Assembly: GCA_036365455.1 (NCBI GenBank)
Contig: JAWQUS010000004.1
Span: forward strand, 503,501-567,500
Origin: Macrosoma leucophasiata
Taxonomy: Eukaryota; Arthropoda; Insecta; Lepidoptera; Hedylidae
DNA length: 64,000 nt
Direction: 5' to 3'
The stretch's first letter is position 1, and each line of letters starts with the position of its first letter. The notes beneath the pieces were generated by a model, which ran no database searches, was not told the origin of the DNA, and saw only the letters and a program-made list of their open reading frames with translations. This document shows positions 35,384-47,104 of the stretch, in pieces. A program made the translations under genes and the position numbers.

Positions 35384-36125
35384 ATCTAAGTCCGCGAGTG
35401 TCTCTCAGAGATAAATTTAAGGAAATAAATATATTGACTGTAGCTTCGCAATACGAAAATGTACTCTATGTACGTAAAAATATTAGCGAATTTCCTAGTA
35501 GAGCTAATGATTATATGAATACTAGGAACAAACACAAGTTGTCTGTGCACACAACACGACTGCATAGGGTGAGTAATTCTTTTAGAGGTCAATGTATACG
35601 CTTCTTTAACAAAATACCTGAAGATGTTCAAAGTCTTTCGATTAATAAATTTAAGAAAGTTATCAAAAAACGCTTGTACATGTGCAACTATTATAAAACA
35701 TGTGATTACCTTAATGACACTGCACCATGGGATTGAAGCGATCGCTCCCAGGCTATTTCGAAAACCTGTACTTTGGATTTACAGACTGTATTAGATTTAA
35801 GTTTATATTCAAAAGAGCTGTACTGAGTTTCTTCAGTGGCTGAGTTCTTCTCAGTATTGACTGCCCTTGGAATTCTGCCAAGTGAATAACCTTTATTATG
35901 ACGACCAAATTCATTCTTTCTCAGTTTCTTTTGAAATGGGGAAATGGAGGAATTTGTAAATAATTGATGCTTTCCATATTATACAAAATTGTTCAGTGTC
36001 TATTTAATTTATTATGTATTTTTGATTATTATTAGTGGTTATTCACTCTAGGTTAGTTTAAAAAAAATGACGATGTAAAAGTGCTCTCCAGGAGCCTAAT
36101 TATATGAAATAAATGAATAAACTGA
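35384..36125 (+). pseudogene. Second LINE ORF2 C-terminus with 3' UTR
   Basis: The frame 35398-35736 reads LRDKFKEINILTVASQY, YVRKNISEFPSRANDYMN, HRVSNSFRGQCIRFFNKIPE and LNDTAPWD before a stop. The 3' UTR (36125 end) has CTTCTCAGTATTGACTGCCC and CTGCCAAGTGAATAACCTTT and ends in (GAATAAACT)n. The 3' UTR matches 19630-19995. Confidence 0.8.
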
Positions 36126-36294
36126 ATAAACTGAATAAACTGTATTGTGATGACTGTTTTTAATATTGTAAAATATAATTTGCAGGCTAGGCAACTGACA
36201 TTGTACACCTTGACGGTAGAATGTAATTGCACTGTACTTATGTCACCGTGTTATCATTCATGCAATAAAGACATTTTATTTTATTTTTTATTAT

Positions 36295-36830
36295 TATTTT
36301 ATATGTCCGTCTGTCAGTCTGTCTGTCCGACCGTCCGTGATTTAGCGCATTAACTATTGGCACTAGAGAGTTAAAGTTTGACACAAGTATACATCACCTT
36401 AATTACGCCGACAAAGTGGTAGAATAGAAACATGAAAAAAAAAAAAAAAGAATTTATGTGTAACGCGCGGAAAAACATTTTTTGTTTTCTATGTAGTATG
36501 GGATATAGTAAAAAAGTTCAAAAATTTTAGAGATGTGCAAATATCATTTTTCGATTTAGTTCACTGATTCACTGTTCGAGACTTAAGTGCCAATTTTTGT
36601 TAGAGTCAAGTGTCCCCGGCCTTTTTTTACCAACTAAACGGTTGTTGTTAGAAATAAAAATATTACGGCAATAGTAGCTACATATAACGAAATTAGTAAA
36701 TGGAAAACTATCACACTTAAATTGGCTGTATTTTACTTGAAAATTTTTATTTTTCATTACATTATTCAAACTTAAAAACTAGGGAACCCTACACTGTGCG
36801 GGGCCCGACACGCACTTGACCGGTTTTTTT
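36295..36830. repeat. Dispersed repeat (GTCCGTCTGTCAGTC ... GACCGGTTTTTT)
   Basis: It opens with a GTCTGTC-rich stretch and closes with GAACCCTACACTGTGCGG and CCGACACGCACTTGACCGG. This end pair occurs often in moth genomes. The interior is AT-rich and non-coding. Confidence 0.5.
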
Positions 36831-37139
36831 TATTCAAAACAATCATTTCTTGATGGGCTAGAAGGGGAGTATTTCAACATGTATACACATTAAATTCACA
36901 TATTGTCAACACAATTAAAACGATGTAAAATATGGCACAAAAGTATTATTAAGTATGCGATCTTTGATTTGCGTTGATCCCGAAAAATTGACGACGTATC
37001 AATAAGTGTCAACACTGTAGGAAAATAGATGGATATTGCAAGAAGTAAAAAGCACATTACCTACTCAGTTCTTTAACTTCCTTTCATAAAAAGAAAATTT
37101 CAAAGACCACTTTTAATATTTTGGCAGTTGACTTGAAGT

Positions 37140-37256
37140 TTAGTGCCAGAAAAAGGGACTTAGGGACCAATTTCTTAAAAAAGGGGGCTTTAAGGGACTT
37201 GCTGAAAAAAAAGGGACAAAAGGGATTAAGGGACTGCCACTAAAAGCCCTGCAGTA
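37140..37256 (+). repeat. AAAGGGAC-rich tract
   Basis: The octamer-like AAAGGGAC or TTAGGGAC recurs about seven times. A shorter tract with the same word lies at 33668-33726. Both lie next to a CAGTATTCAGGGTTTTTAG-like sequence, in opposite orientations. Confidence 0.55.
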
Positions 37257-37924
37257 TTTCTACCCTTGTCTGGAAAAGGCAAACGACCTTTTCAGACCTT
37301 TCTCTGTCGTCATCTTCGTATTATTTATAACTAACCATATCAATTTTAATCCTTACATATTGACATGATCTAACTGGATTACAAAGTAATATTTCGAGCA
37401 AACCAGCTTTACTCTAAGATACGTAGGTATTTCATATCAGACCGCAACTGTCATTAAATACTTAACAGTTAATTTAACTTTAAATTAAAATGTGAATAAC
37501 ACGCAACAGGTACTTCAATCATACAGTAGGCACACCGTTCGGGGTTATGGTTCGATATAATAGCGGGGTTCAAGTACAATGGGCAAGGCCAGAGGTGCGC
37601 CCGCGCAGCCGCGTCCTAATCAGCGATTCAAACAAATTCAGGCGAATTTATCAGCCGGCTTTTTCATACGCTCACGTGATAGCGGTATATGATAATGTGT
37701 GTAACTATATGCATGTACTTAATACGTTTATTTATAGAGTTTACTCTATTACAATGTTTTCTTAGTGTTGAATGAGGTAATTGCTGACGCGTACGCGTCA
37801 TTATAGTTTACAGTTTTAAAGTGAGTATTTTATGATAAGACCATTTTTTATCACAAAACCTGAAGCCAAATGCAGAGATATTACCACTCTTAATGTCCAA
37901 GTTGTATTGCTTCTTTGTAGGTAA

Positions 37925-38045
37925 CAACTGGACCATTTAATGGAAACGCAAATGCTGAACACCTATCAATTGGCGGCAGATAAGTTACGTACGGTGGTGC
38001 CCGCGCCCTTGCGTTCTGACATTGGAACCCTACCATCAATGATTA
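37925..38045 (-). repeat. Old 5' fragments of retroposon family R
   Basis: It is a degenerate match to the half with AACACCTATCAATTGGCGG and GGTGGTGCCCGCGCCC. Similar faint pieces lie near 2770-2870, 10105-10200, 17840-18230, 31035-31165, 39425-39560, 42290-42370, 47230-47330, 48110-48320 and 54000-54120. Confidence 0.5.
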
Positions 38046-38734
38046 AAGAAATGCATTGGAACCGAGAATTACTAAGACATACAAAAATATTTTTGTTCTA
38101 TGTCATTCGAAATAATCATATCATAAAATATCAAGAGAAGAAGCATGAGAGACATTTTTGGCTCTCTATGCCCTTAGAATACACTATAAATGACTTGAAG
38201 AAGTAATAAGAAATTAGTTTTTTACTACTTAAGATACCCATTATTAATCATCACCAAAAAAACAAATCGGAACGGAGTATTCGGCGAATTAAAATCATCC
38301 AACGAGTTAAAAAAGACAGCTGGCCATGTGGTAAAGATAACTTACGTAACGCATGATCAGACTACGACTAGTAAATATCGTTCACTGTGACATACTCGTA
38401 CAATGTGTACAGCAAAACTTAAACAACCGTACCATACGATAGTTGTTAAACCCATATGCTATCATGGTTTGATTCACAGTTTTATATCGATCGCTCGGCG
38501 ACAGGCCTTTACTACGAGTCTCAGGTTGATTATTTATGCCTAACTAGTGTGTGCCGCGTCCTGCCTCATATACGCAAACACACACTTTTTTAAGTTAGGT
38601 ACTATTAAAACGAACTGTATGGTATTAATCAATTAAACATAATAAAACAGACTGTCAACCTAGACAGTCGTCTCATTGACATCTACATAAAAACCAAAGG
38701 TCAAATGCAAATGCGCCACTTATGACTAAAGGAC

Positions 38735-38954
38735 TTATTACACGGCACGGTATTCAGGGTACGATAGCAAGGGTCAGGGTAGTGTAATAACATTTAGCGA
38801 GTTAGGGCCCTAATTAGGGCGACCGGAGCGGCCCGTGTATTTGTACTGTGATTGAGTTAGGGCGCTGTCGACCGGATAGTGTAATAAGCGGCAACCCGGC
38901 GCGAGGCCACGCCCACCCTTTCTGCCGGACCCTGAATACCGTGTCGTGTAATAA
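38735..38954. mobile_element. MITE with TTATTACACGGCACGGTATT ends
   Basis: The 220-bp element has 26-bp inverted ends with one mismatch (TTACACGGCACGGTATTCAG and its complement). A second internal block, GAGTTAGGGC, occurs twice. TA lies at both borders. It is non-coding and GC-richer than its flanks. Confidence 0.75.
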
Positions 38955-40374
38955 ATAGCCTTTTAAGTTGTTTCTGTGACAGAAATTTTATTACAGGTAC
39001 AAATAAGAATGTTATTTTCACTTTTTGGAAATCAGAATTGGTAACACTTTAAATTAAATTAAAAAAAGAGTTCATTTAATTAAAATCATTAAAATCGATT
39101 ACGATATGCAAAATAAGAAAAACAACGCAATGAAGACATCAAGAAACTTCCAAAAACACATATTTATTACATAATATATTTTATAAAGAATAAAATATTA
39201 TGATAATAATTTAACGGATTATCCGTATCACAACCCAGTCAGACTACTTTCGCTATCCGCTCGTAGGCCTCCACTTGTTCTTATACCTACTATTATTATC
39301 TTAATGATTTCAAAGATTTATTCAAATTACTATATGCGATTCATAAAATCTGTATGTGTTCCGTGGTCTGACCACGAGAAGACCAGAGACCATGAAAATT
39401 AACTGAAAAATAATCATTTTTACGTCATAAAGTGGCAAACAAGTGTCAATTCACGTTGTTGGTAAGTGAATACTATAAACATCCAAGTACTACAAAACAG
39501 AAATTTAAATTTAGATGTACATACTACTAAGTTACACTTCTGTACTTGAAATTATATTGCGATACATCATTGAAGCGATGTGGTGTCCCCATGCAAAGCT
39601 GGGCGGATCACTAGTAATTTATAAAATTGAACGGACAGGATACAAGTCAGTTGATAGTTGTTGATCAACCACTTTCTATGGTTAATGCTATTTATAAAGG
39701 AAAGTCTTTGCGAGGAAACAAAAACATTGAAAAAATACTACTTTTGTGATCGATTTTTTGGTTATACTACCACTGCCGCGACATTGTACGAGGAAATCTG
39801 TATAGCTAAGGTGGATAGTGTTAAACAGAGAGCAATCTAGAAAAATATAATGTTTGGCTGCATTTGTTATCTTCTCCAAAAATGTTTTTTTAATGTAATT
39901 CAAACAAAGATATCGTCCACGTATATATAAAGTGAATACTGGAGCCATCTACAGTTCTACACAAAATCGACATGAGAATTGCCACCTCTCTCACTTTTAG
40001 CCAAATGGTAATGCTGCGTCTGGTAGCATTGGGAGAAAAAAGAAAGAGCTAAAACCGCCATACATAGCAATACCTGACGTATGCAGCAACGAACCCAACT
40101 TGTATATTTTGTAAAGTGGCAAGCCCTGAACCATACGCCTGAAGTTGTAGACAGAAATGCTCACTTTCAATAAACATGATATTTCCAACACACATCGGTT
40201 GTAGAGAATTCGGAGTGCGCTAATTACTGTGACGTCACTGTGGTCGGATGTGGAGTACAAACTGTACAACGCAGGTCACGTGGTGAGTAATGGAATCGAC
40301 CATTATGATTGTCAATGAATAGTCGATGAGGAAGCCACGGCAATAATATTATTTAGGTCCCTACATGCTTGATA

Positions 40375-40951
40375 TTATACATAGGATTCATATACACTGG
40401 CGTCGGGACGTGACATAGAGCAACACGGGCCAGCGGCCGCGGCGGACCGGAGGGGAGTAGCCATACTTTCCCCTCTGTCAAAGAAGACAAGTGGGCCTAT
40501 ACCTGTCGCCTAGATGTTTAAATGTTTGCGTGAAATTATTTATGTATTTTGTTAATGGCAAGTTGTGAGTTTCGTTGTAAAAGACAGATAATTTTTTAAA
40601 GTGTGTATTTGTCACACGCATTTCCCCCCGCAAAAAATTAGACTGTTTTGCATCGGTAATAAACGCTGTGGCTACTCCCCTCCGGTCCGCCGCGGCCGGT
40701 GGGCCGAAATTGTCTTCTACGAAGAATTCTCTTCCAGTAGTGCAGTCAGTCAACCGAACAATGGCGGTCAAACCATTCCAATGGAGCGGTAGTAAGTTCA
40801 TTAACACAAAATGGACAGCAGCGTCCTGCGATAAAACTACCGCCACTGCAATCGCCAATCCGCATGCCGAGCGTGGCGATTATGGCATATCCCCCTTAGG
40901 GGAGGTTTTGATCTAGCAGTGGACAACTTTCGGCTGATATGATGATGATGA
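40375..40951 (+). repeat. LINE 3' end with MITE insertion, inside a tandem repeat
   Basis: The LINE pieces are 40375-40410 and 40716-40951, ending TGATATGATGATGATGA. They are flanked by TGCTTGATA at 40366-40374 and 40952-40960, a likely target duplication. MITE G (40411-40715) sits inside. The order of events is tandem array, then LINE, then MITE. Confidence 0.7.
40411..40715. mobile_element. MITE family G, copy 3, right end lost
   Basis: The left end (CATAGAGCAACACGGGCC) and interior match the other two copies. The right inverted end breaks off after CCGGTGGGCC. The element sits inside a LINE 3' fragment (40375-40951), which itself interrupts a tandem repeat. Confidence 0.8.
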
Positions 40952-42379
40952 TGCTTGATACTACTCGACGTCAACGTCGATCGCCATTAGTGACCACGGG
41001 TACATGGGCAATGAAAATCGTTCAATGCTGAACAAGTCAATCAATCAATCAATTATTACAATAAAAAAAAGAAAATACATTCATAACAGACTAAAAACGA
41101 GGTGGTAAAGTAAAGCGAGTATTGATTCGGTATGGATTTGCCATCGAACCTAGGCGGAGCCTGTATTTTAGTAGAAGCAGTTCAGTATAGGTAAGGTACT
41201 TTATTCGATCGTGGATCGAAACGATTCGATGGGAAATGATTTCTCAATCGATCCGCTGTCAGCGTTCCAATAACGTAGAGCAATCACAGTGAATTGGTTA
41301 TGGGGGCGTCGTTTTTGATAAATAGGAGTTTCATAAAGATGGATTGACATTGAATATTGGGACCTACTGTTAAGCACAGACAAAAACTTGTTAACATTGT
41401 TAATATGATACAACCATCAGAGAAAATTCTGACTGCGCTAATTACTGTGACGTCACGGTGGTCGGATGTGGAGAAATAACTGTTCAAAGCAGGTCACTTT
41501 TTTATGTCAAAGGATTGATGATGATGAGTAATCCAAACGGACATTATGGTTTGAGTCAATGGGCGGCCGATGAGGAAACCGCACCTATAATATTATTTTA
41601 TAATGGCTCACAGCTGGGCACGAGTCTCTCCCCTATTTGGGTGGGAGGTCAGAAGCTTACTCCACCACACTGCTCTTACTCCACCACGGTTGGTGGAAAA
41701 TAATAATATTATTTACATGCTTTATATTTTACTCGACGTCAACGCCGATTGTCATTAGTGACCAAGGGTGCATGATTAATGGAAATTCAGCTACCACCAG
41801 CAAACATATTATCATAAATTATACTTTATTTGATCGTGGATCGCGTCAATCTAGAAAGGAAATTTTTCGATCGATCTGCTTTGAGCAATCCAATCAATAA
41901 CAACGTTCAGTAAATTTACGTGTGGATTGATAATTGGGTCGCCCTTTTTGACAAAAGGAAAGATGTGTCGATCAAAGGTCTTCAAAAATTGATTTAGATC
42001 GAATATTGGGAGCCGGCAGTAGACACGATCAACACTAGTTAACAATAAACATTGCTTCATGATATCTGCTACATCTATCAGCGTGATAGAGGATTCGGAG
42101 TGCGCTAATTACTGTGACGTCACTGTGGTCGGATGTACAACCCAGGTCACGTGATGAGTAATGGCATCGGCCATTATGATTGTAGTGTCATGTGAATGTG
42201 CGGCCTATGAGGAAGCCATAGCAATAATTCATTGAAATGTTCACAAGCTTTTTATTACTCCATACCTATTTGAATATTATACCTAACAAAAGTGGCGAAA
42301 AAAAAGCATGCAAACCACTTTGATGATAAATAAATACTGCAGTCTGGAACTTAAAAACATCTATCTACATGAATACAAG

Positions 42380-44510
42380 AGATCCCAAATCAGAGGGAGA
42401 TAAGTTTTTTCACGACAGTTCCCTAACGGGGTAGGCACGAAACATCACGTAGATGTCTCCACTTGCACCAAAACAAAACACACCACTAGGTGACAACTTG
42501 ACACAATTTTATCGTTCCAATGCCTCGTAGCAAGTAGCAAGCGATACAATCAGAACGCGTCGTACTTTCGCTGCGGCAGAAATAGGGTTGCCGACCATAC
42601 TGTCAAAACATTAAGTACTACTATACTGTTATTAGTGTTACGTGTCTCGAACGAAAAAAAAACTGATTTATTATAAGATCAGTCCTGGGCTTTTGCCAAT
42701 TTGCTTCAAAGCTACTAGGCTGCTTGCATGGAAAGGAAACGGCCCGAATTTGTATGGAGCTTTGGCGTGGTTTTGTACCAGGTACGAAAAGATCGTAAAA
42801 TTATAATTTCCATTCCATTTCAATATACTAATAAAATATTAAACTCTCAAAAGAGAGAAAAATGGCGGAAAGACTGTTCCTTGAAGTAAATCAGTGACCT
42901 CACGATGAAACGTAAACAAATTCAAACATTTTACAAAAACAGTTTTTGTAAAGAACATTTCTATTTTGATGTGTGACATGTCAAATGGAATTTACTCATT
43001 ATAACGATCTACTTGTCTAATAATGTACTATTATCTACTTGTTATAATTTGAGATTAAATAATATTGGCGTTATTTAAGTAAATTGACCATGCCCATTTT
43101 CACCATTCACCTTTATCACCGAAAATTAAATTTATTACAGGAATATTTAATAAATAACAGGAAAACCGATACGAACTCACAGACTCGTATTGGTTTTCCT
43201 GTTACTTATAGGCACACCGCGGACACTCCGCCAAAATTCCATACAAACGCTTAAATTTGGTCTTAATTACGCAGACATCAATCAGTCACGTGTATTTACA
43301 CGTGCACCTGTGTGCGTAGCACGTAGAAAATACCAATCGTCGCCCATAAGAGGGGAGGAGGTTGGGTGAGGCGGAAAAATCGGGCGAGACGTCGAAGTGT
43401 CCATTCTATACATAGTATTATTACATATTCTCTGTTATAGGTAAAGGACAATTCAAAGGTAAAATAGATAATATTTCAACTTTACCGAACGATGTACGCG
43501 AGCTCGACTCCTCCTTAGCCGGTGTTTGTAAAAAGTAGACAGACAACCCTAAGCGGCGCGCGCGCACCCACGTGCCTCCATTGTTTAATTATCCAACGGT
43601 ACACATACGTATCATGACCATATTTTTAACTCAAAACGGGAAAATTTTGAGCGCCAATGGTGGGACTCCAGGACGATACAACGAAATGAAACATTCACAT
43701 AAAAACATGTTAAAATGATAGGTTTGACAGCAGTGCGAACTGCGAACGCTAGCACCAACAACACATTCATCGCAATACATACTTTATGCGACGAGTTGCG
43801 AAACATCATCATGTTTAATGTTTTTAGTGCAAACTAGGGGTAATAATATCAAATTAAGTGAAGCTTTGATTTAAGCTCTAGCGACTAAATTATTAACCTT
43901 GTTCTTGTTGCAGTGTTTCTAATTCATAGAAAATTGTAAAACGAAAATTTGATTAAAATGAAGTTCCCGCCAAGTTCGTTTCAGTCAAGTGCAATTTGGC
44001 TTAATTCATTTACTTGATAAGGTAATCTTAACGCGACATGTTGTTTGTCCGTGATGGATTCCTAAATTACTTAACCGATTTTCATCAAACGTTGCCACCG
44101 TGTGTAGTTTGATCCAACTTTAAATATCTAGCTTATATCTCAATTTATAATCACCCATATTGCACCCGTGCAAAGTCGGTATAAACTGAAGATGTGACCT
44201 TCTGGTACACCAGGTCAAACGGGACAGTCCCATTAAATCTGGCCGCATGGTCGCAGTGCATACAAAACACTACACTGCTCGATATACTGATAGTGCACTG
44301 AAATTGGTGACTCATCTGACTTTCTCCGCATTTCGTTTCGGCGTGCATATTGAATGGAAACGAAATAGTAAATAGGTTAGCCCGGCTCGACTAGACGTCG
44401 ACGCTAATTACTCGCTCCAAATAAATCCATTAAATCTATTAAAATAACAATGAACAGTTCTTTGGTAGGCACATCACTTGAGAATGACTGCATTGATTTA
44501 GAAGATATCT
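42380..44510. other. Intron stretch without recognised genes
   Basis: It holds one short hairpin (43157-43201) and a GC-rich patch (43490-43590). Nothing else is supported. Confidence 0.4.
43157..43201. repeat. Short hairpin in the EHD intron
   Basis: TAACAGGAAAACCGATACGA pairs with TCGTATTGGTTTTCCTGTTA with one mismatch around a loop of about 6 bases. Confidence 0.7.
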
Positions 44511-44513
44511 GTA

Positions 44514-44676
44514 TTTTTTATGTAATGTAGGTGACAAACAAGCGTGCAGTTCACATTGATGTTACTTATGTGATGACTGCAGCCTATAGACATCTATACA
44601 AAAACCAAAGGTCAAAATGCAGATGCGTTGCCACCCCTGAGACCTAAGGTGTCATGTCTCTGTGATAGTTATTACC
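44514..44676 (-). repeat. Retroposon family R, truncated copy
   Basis: It runs from the T-run to GTCATGTCTCTGTGATAG. The rest is missing. Confidence 0.75.
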
Positions 44677-44874
44677 ACATTTACGCGTAGTGAATTTTTA
44701 AAGCGTTTACGCAATGCACGATAGTCACCACTAATTTACAAAGTTCATTAACATCGGACGCCATGCTATGCGGATGATCCATTCGCACATACACTTAGAG
44801 CATATCCACAACACCACGACACGTTGTCGTCAACGCAGAACGGTGCGGAATCGCGGCGATGTACAGTACCTAGC

Positions 44875-45200
44875 AATAAATATTGCACATCGAGCCAATC
44901 GGCGAGACAACGAAAGAGCCAATCGTCGAGTTTCGACTTCGTAGAGCGTTATCTCGGCAGCACACGCAAGCACTGATAGTCCGGTATTGGTCAAAACTTG
45001 ATCAAAATTAGAGATAACGCCAGAGATAACGCTCTACAGACCCGAAATAAGCCGAAATGTCCTAAGGGCGGCCACGCAAAACTGCGATGCGATGCCGCGT
45101 CACAGGCGATGTATTCGTACGAGCTCGTAGATATTTGCGATGCGATGCGAATTCGCAGTTATGTGTGGGAGCGCTAAAGTCGATGCAATATTTGTTGTTG
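44875..45200. mobile_element. MITE family H copy with a second inverted-repeat element inserted
   Basis: The left part (44875-45058) is family H in reverse orientation. It is interrupted near its far end by about 110 bp (45067-45176) with its own weak inverted ends (CCACGCAAAACTGCGATGCG and complement of CGAATTCGCAGTTATGTGTGG). A family-H-like tail (GATGCAATATTTGTTG) follows. This reads as a nested insertion. Confidence 0.55.
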
Positions 45201-45519
45201 GATACTGTACGTTGACATGACGTGTGGATGCACGGTACGACAACGTTGTCAGAAACGGTAGGTACGTTATTATTACACGTGCTACTATGTTATATGAATG
45301 CTCAGTTGAACTTACGTCGCATTAACATAAATAAACATGTCTCGTCAACGTGCCACGCGCGCCGTACCGTTCCACGTGGACGACATGGTGACGTGGTGTT
45401 GTGGACAAGCCCTTATCCTTCCGCGGCTTCAATGGAAGATAATGTTTTACAGCGGCGTAATAAGGAAATAGGCAGATGAAAGACATAACACGTACCTACA
45501 ACTATATTTTTATTTTATT

Positions 45520-45769
45520 TATGTCATGAAATGAACAAGAATACAGTTCACAATGATGATAAATTAACTTTAAACATCTACATAAAAATTTAAACATAGA
45601 TGTGTTGCCTAAGCTGTTATGCTTCTGTGCCGCAAATTACGATGGCCGTACGTTTCCACATAATAGGAACACGATATACCTAACTGAACTAGTACCATTT
45701 AGCGGCAAGTAGATTATGTAATGCGGCGGTGCCCCTCGAGTGCCATCACGGAAGCTCTACTACCAGTAG
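45520..45769 (-). repeat. Retroposon family R, diverged copy
   Basis: Both ends are recognisable (ATGTCATGAAATGAACAAG and GAAGCTCTACTACCAGTAG), with internal losses. Confidence 0.7.
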
Positions 45770-46337
45770 TTGATAAGAGTTCTAGTGACGATGCAGTAGG
45801 ACGAAGGCACGACCGTATTGCCTATTACATTAAACAATATTGCACCATGCTATAGGCCTCCGATTTTAAGCTTAAAATACTCAGACACACAATCACTCTG
45901 TCAGTAGGTAACGGAAGAGTTTTACACATATTTCATGAATACAAAGATCAAATATTCCAAAAGTATGGTGGCACGCACCAAGGCCAGGACGTAGGTATAC
46001 AAACATGGCGTTTAGTTTGCGTAGTGATTACAATATTGGTGTAACAATAAAGTTTCATTCGTGTTTGATTAATGGAACATACATGCACGATGCACGGCAA
46101 TGGACACTCAATAATTCAGCCTATGGGACGACATAAAGATGGTATCCGTAAAACGCCATCATACCTACAAGGTATAGTGTGATTATGGTATAGAGGTATT
46201 ACGCAAGCTTACAATTCACGTTATTGGTAAGTAGCCAATACAGACGCGTAACTACCACTTTAACCTAAGATTTTTTTAAAGAGACATCTAGGAAAATAAT
46301 GTTCTGGTTTCGAACCTGCAGCTCCATTCACGATTGA

Positions 46338-46545
46338 CGACCCGGTTAGTCCAGCGGTGTGAATTGACTGTTTGATTCGACGGGTCGCGGGTTCGATCCC
46401 CGCACCGGGACAAATGTTTGTATGGCCTACAGATATTTGTTTCGGGTCTGGGTGTTTGTGTATGTGTTGTTTGTATATAACGGCACCCACGACACAGTTT
46501 TATACCTACTGTGGGGCTGTGAGTGTAAGCGTATTTTATTTTTAT
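46338..46545 (+). repeat. tRNA-headed SINE family B copy
   Basis: This is the best copy. The head keeps CCCGGTTAGTCCAGCGG and CGCGGGTTCGATCCCCGC, and the acceptor ends CCCGG/CCGGG still pair. Confidence 0.82.
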
Positions 46546-46805
46546 TATTTTATTTTATTCACGAAACGCAACTCTACCGCCAATAAAACACAATTATCCT
46601 TCAAGTTAGTCGCAGACTGATAAAGCCACACAATTAACTTTGAAAGCATTTTATCTTTTTAATTAAAAACAATCGTAGGTATAAAGGGCGCATTAACCGG
46701 CTGGGGAATAATAAATTATTGCTATCACATTCGTGGAGATTTCATTGTCTCGGTCGAGTGCTCTTAAGACCTTTTGACCGACACAACTTAAGGGTCTTTA
46801 CCGTT

Positions 46806-46994
46806 CATTTGAATAGGTATATCCGGAATTAGCATATATCCGGAATTTCATTCAAGTCTGGATGAATGAACCCGAATTAATTACATACGAATGACCTGGG
46901 GGCATGTTTACGTATGTATTTAATTCGGGTTCATTCATCCAGACTTGAATGAAATTCCGGATATATGCCAATTCCGGATATACCTATTCAAATG
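46806..46994. repeat. 84-bp inverted repeat
   Basis: Arms 46806-46889 and 46911-46994 pair with two mismatches around a 21-base loop. Each arm contains the short direct repeat ATATCCGGAATT twice, so the structure has internal periodicity. Confidence 0.92.
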
Positions 46995-47104
46995 CTTTCG
47001 TTTAGGACGTTATCTTGTCCGTTTCGTACCGCCTATTAAAACATTTTGCTCTTAAGTAGGTATATACCTGCGTTGTCATAATCGAAAGCTAAACGAAAGC
47101 ATTT
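46990..47104. mobile_element. Small inverted-repeat element, AAATGCTTTCGTTTA ends
   Basis: The 15-bp ends at 46990-47004 and 47090-47104 are exact complements. The body (GTTTCGTACCGC...TAAAACATTTT) recurs at 55282-55440. The left end overlaps the right arm of the hairpin at 46806-46994. Confidence 0.55.

Larger units (their letters stand above)
39990..42250. repeat. Degenerate tandem repeat, unit about 665 bp, each copy with TGACGTCA
   Basis: The blocks recur in order. Block A is GTGCGCTAATTACTGTGACG/TCAC.GTGGTCGGATGT near 40212, 41432 and 42097. Block B is CTCGACGTCAACG..GAT near 40967 and 41732. Block C is TTTGATCGTGGATCG-like near 41203 and 41828. The octamer TGACGTCA lies at 40230-40237, 41448-41455 and 42115-42122. 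The first spacing is longer by the ~577-bp insertion at 40375-40951; without it the units match in size. No coding frame is shared by all copies. Confidence 0.75.

Noticed and set aside
46338..46412. Possible tRNA gene
   Set aside because: It is the tRNA-like head of a SINE. The same body follows in three copies.
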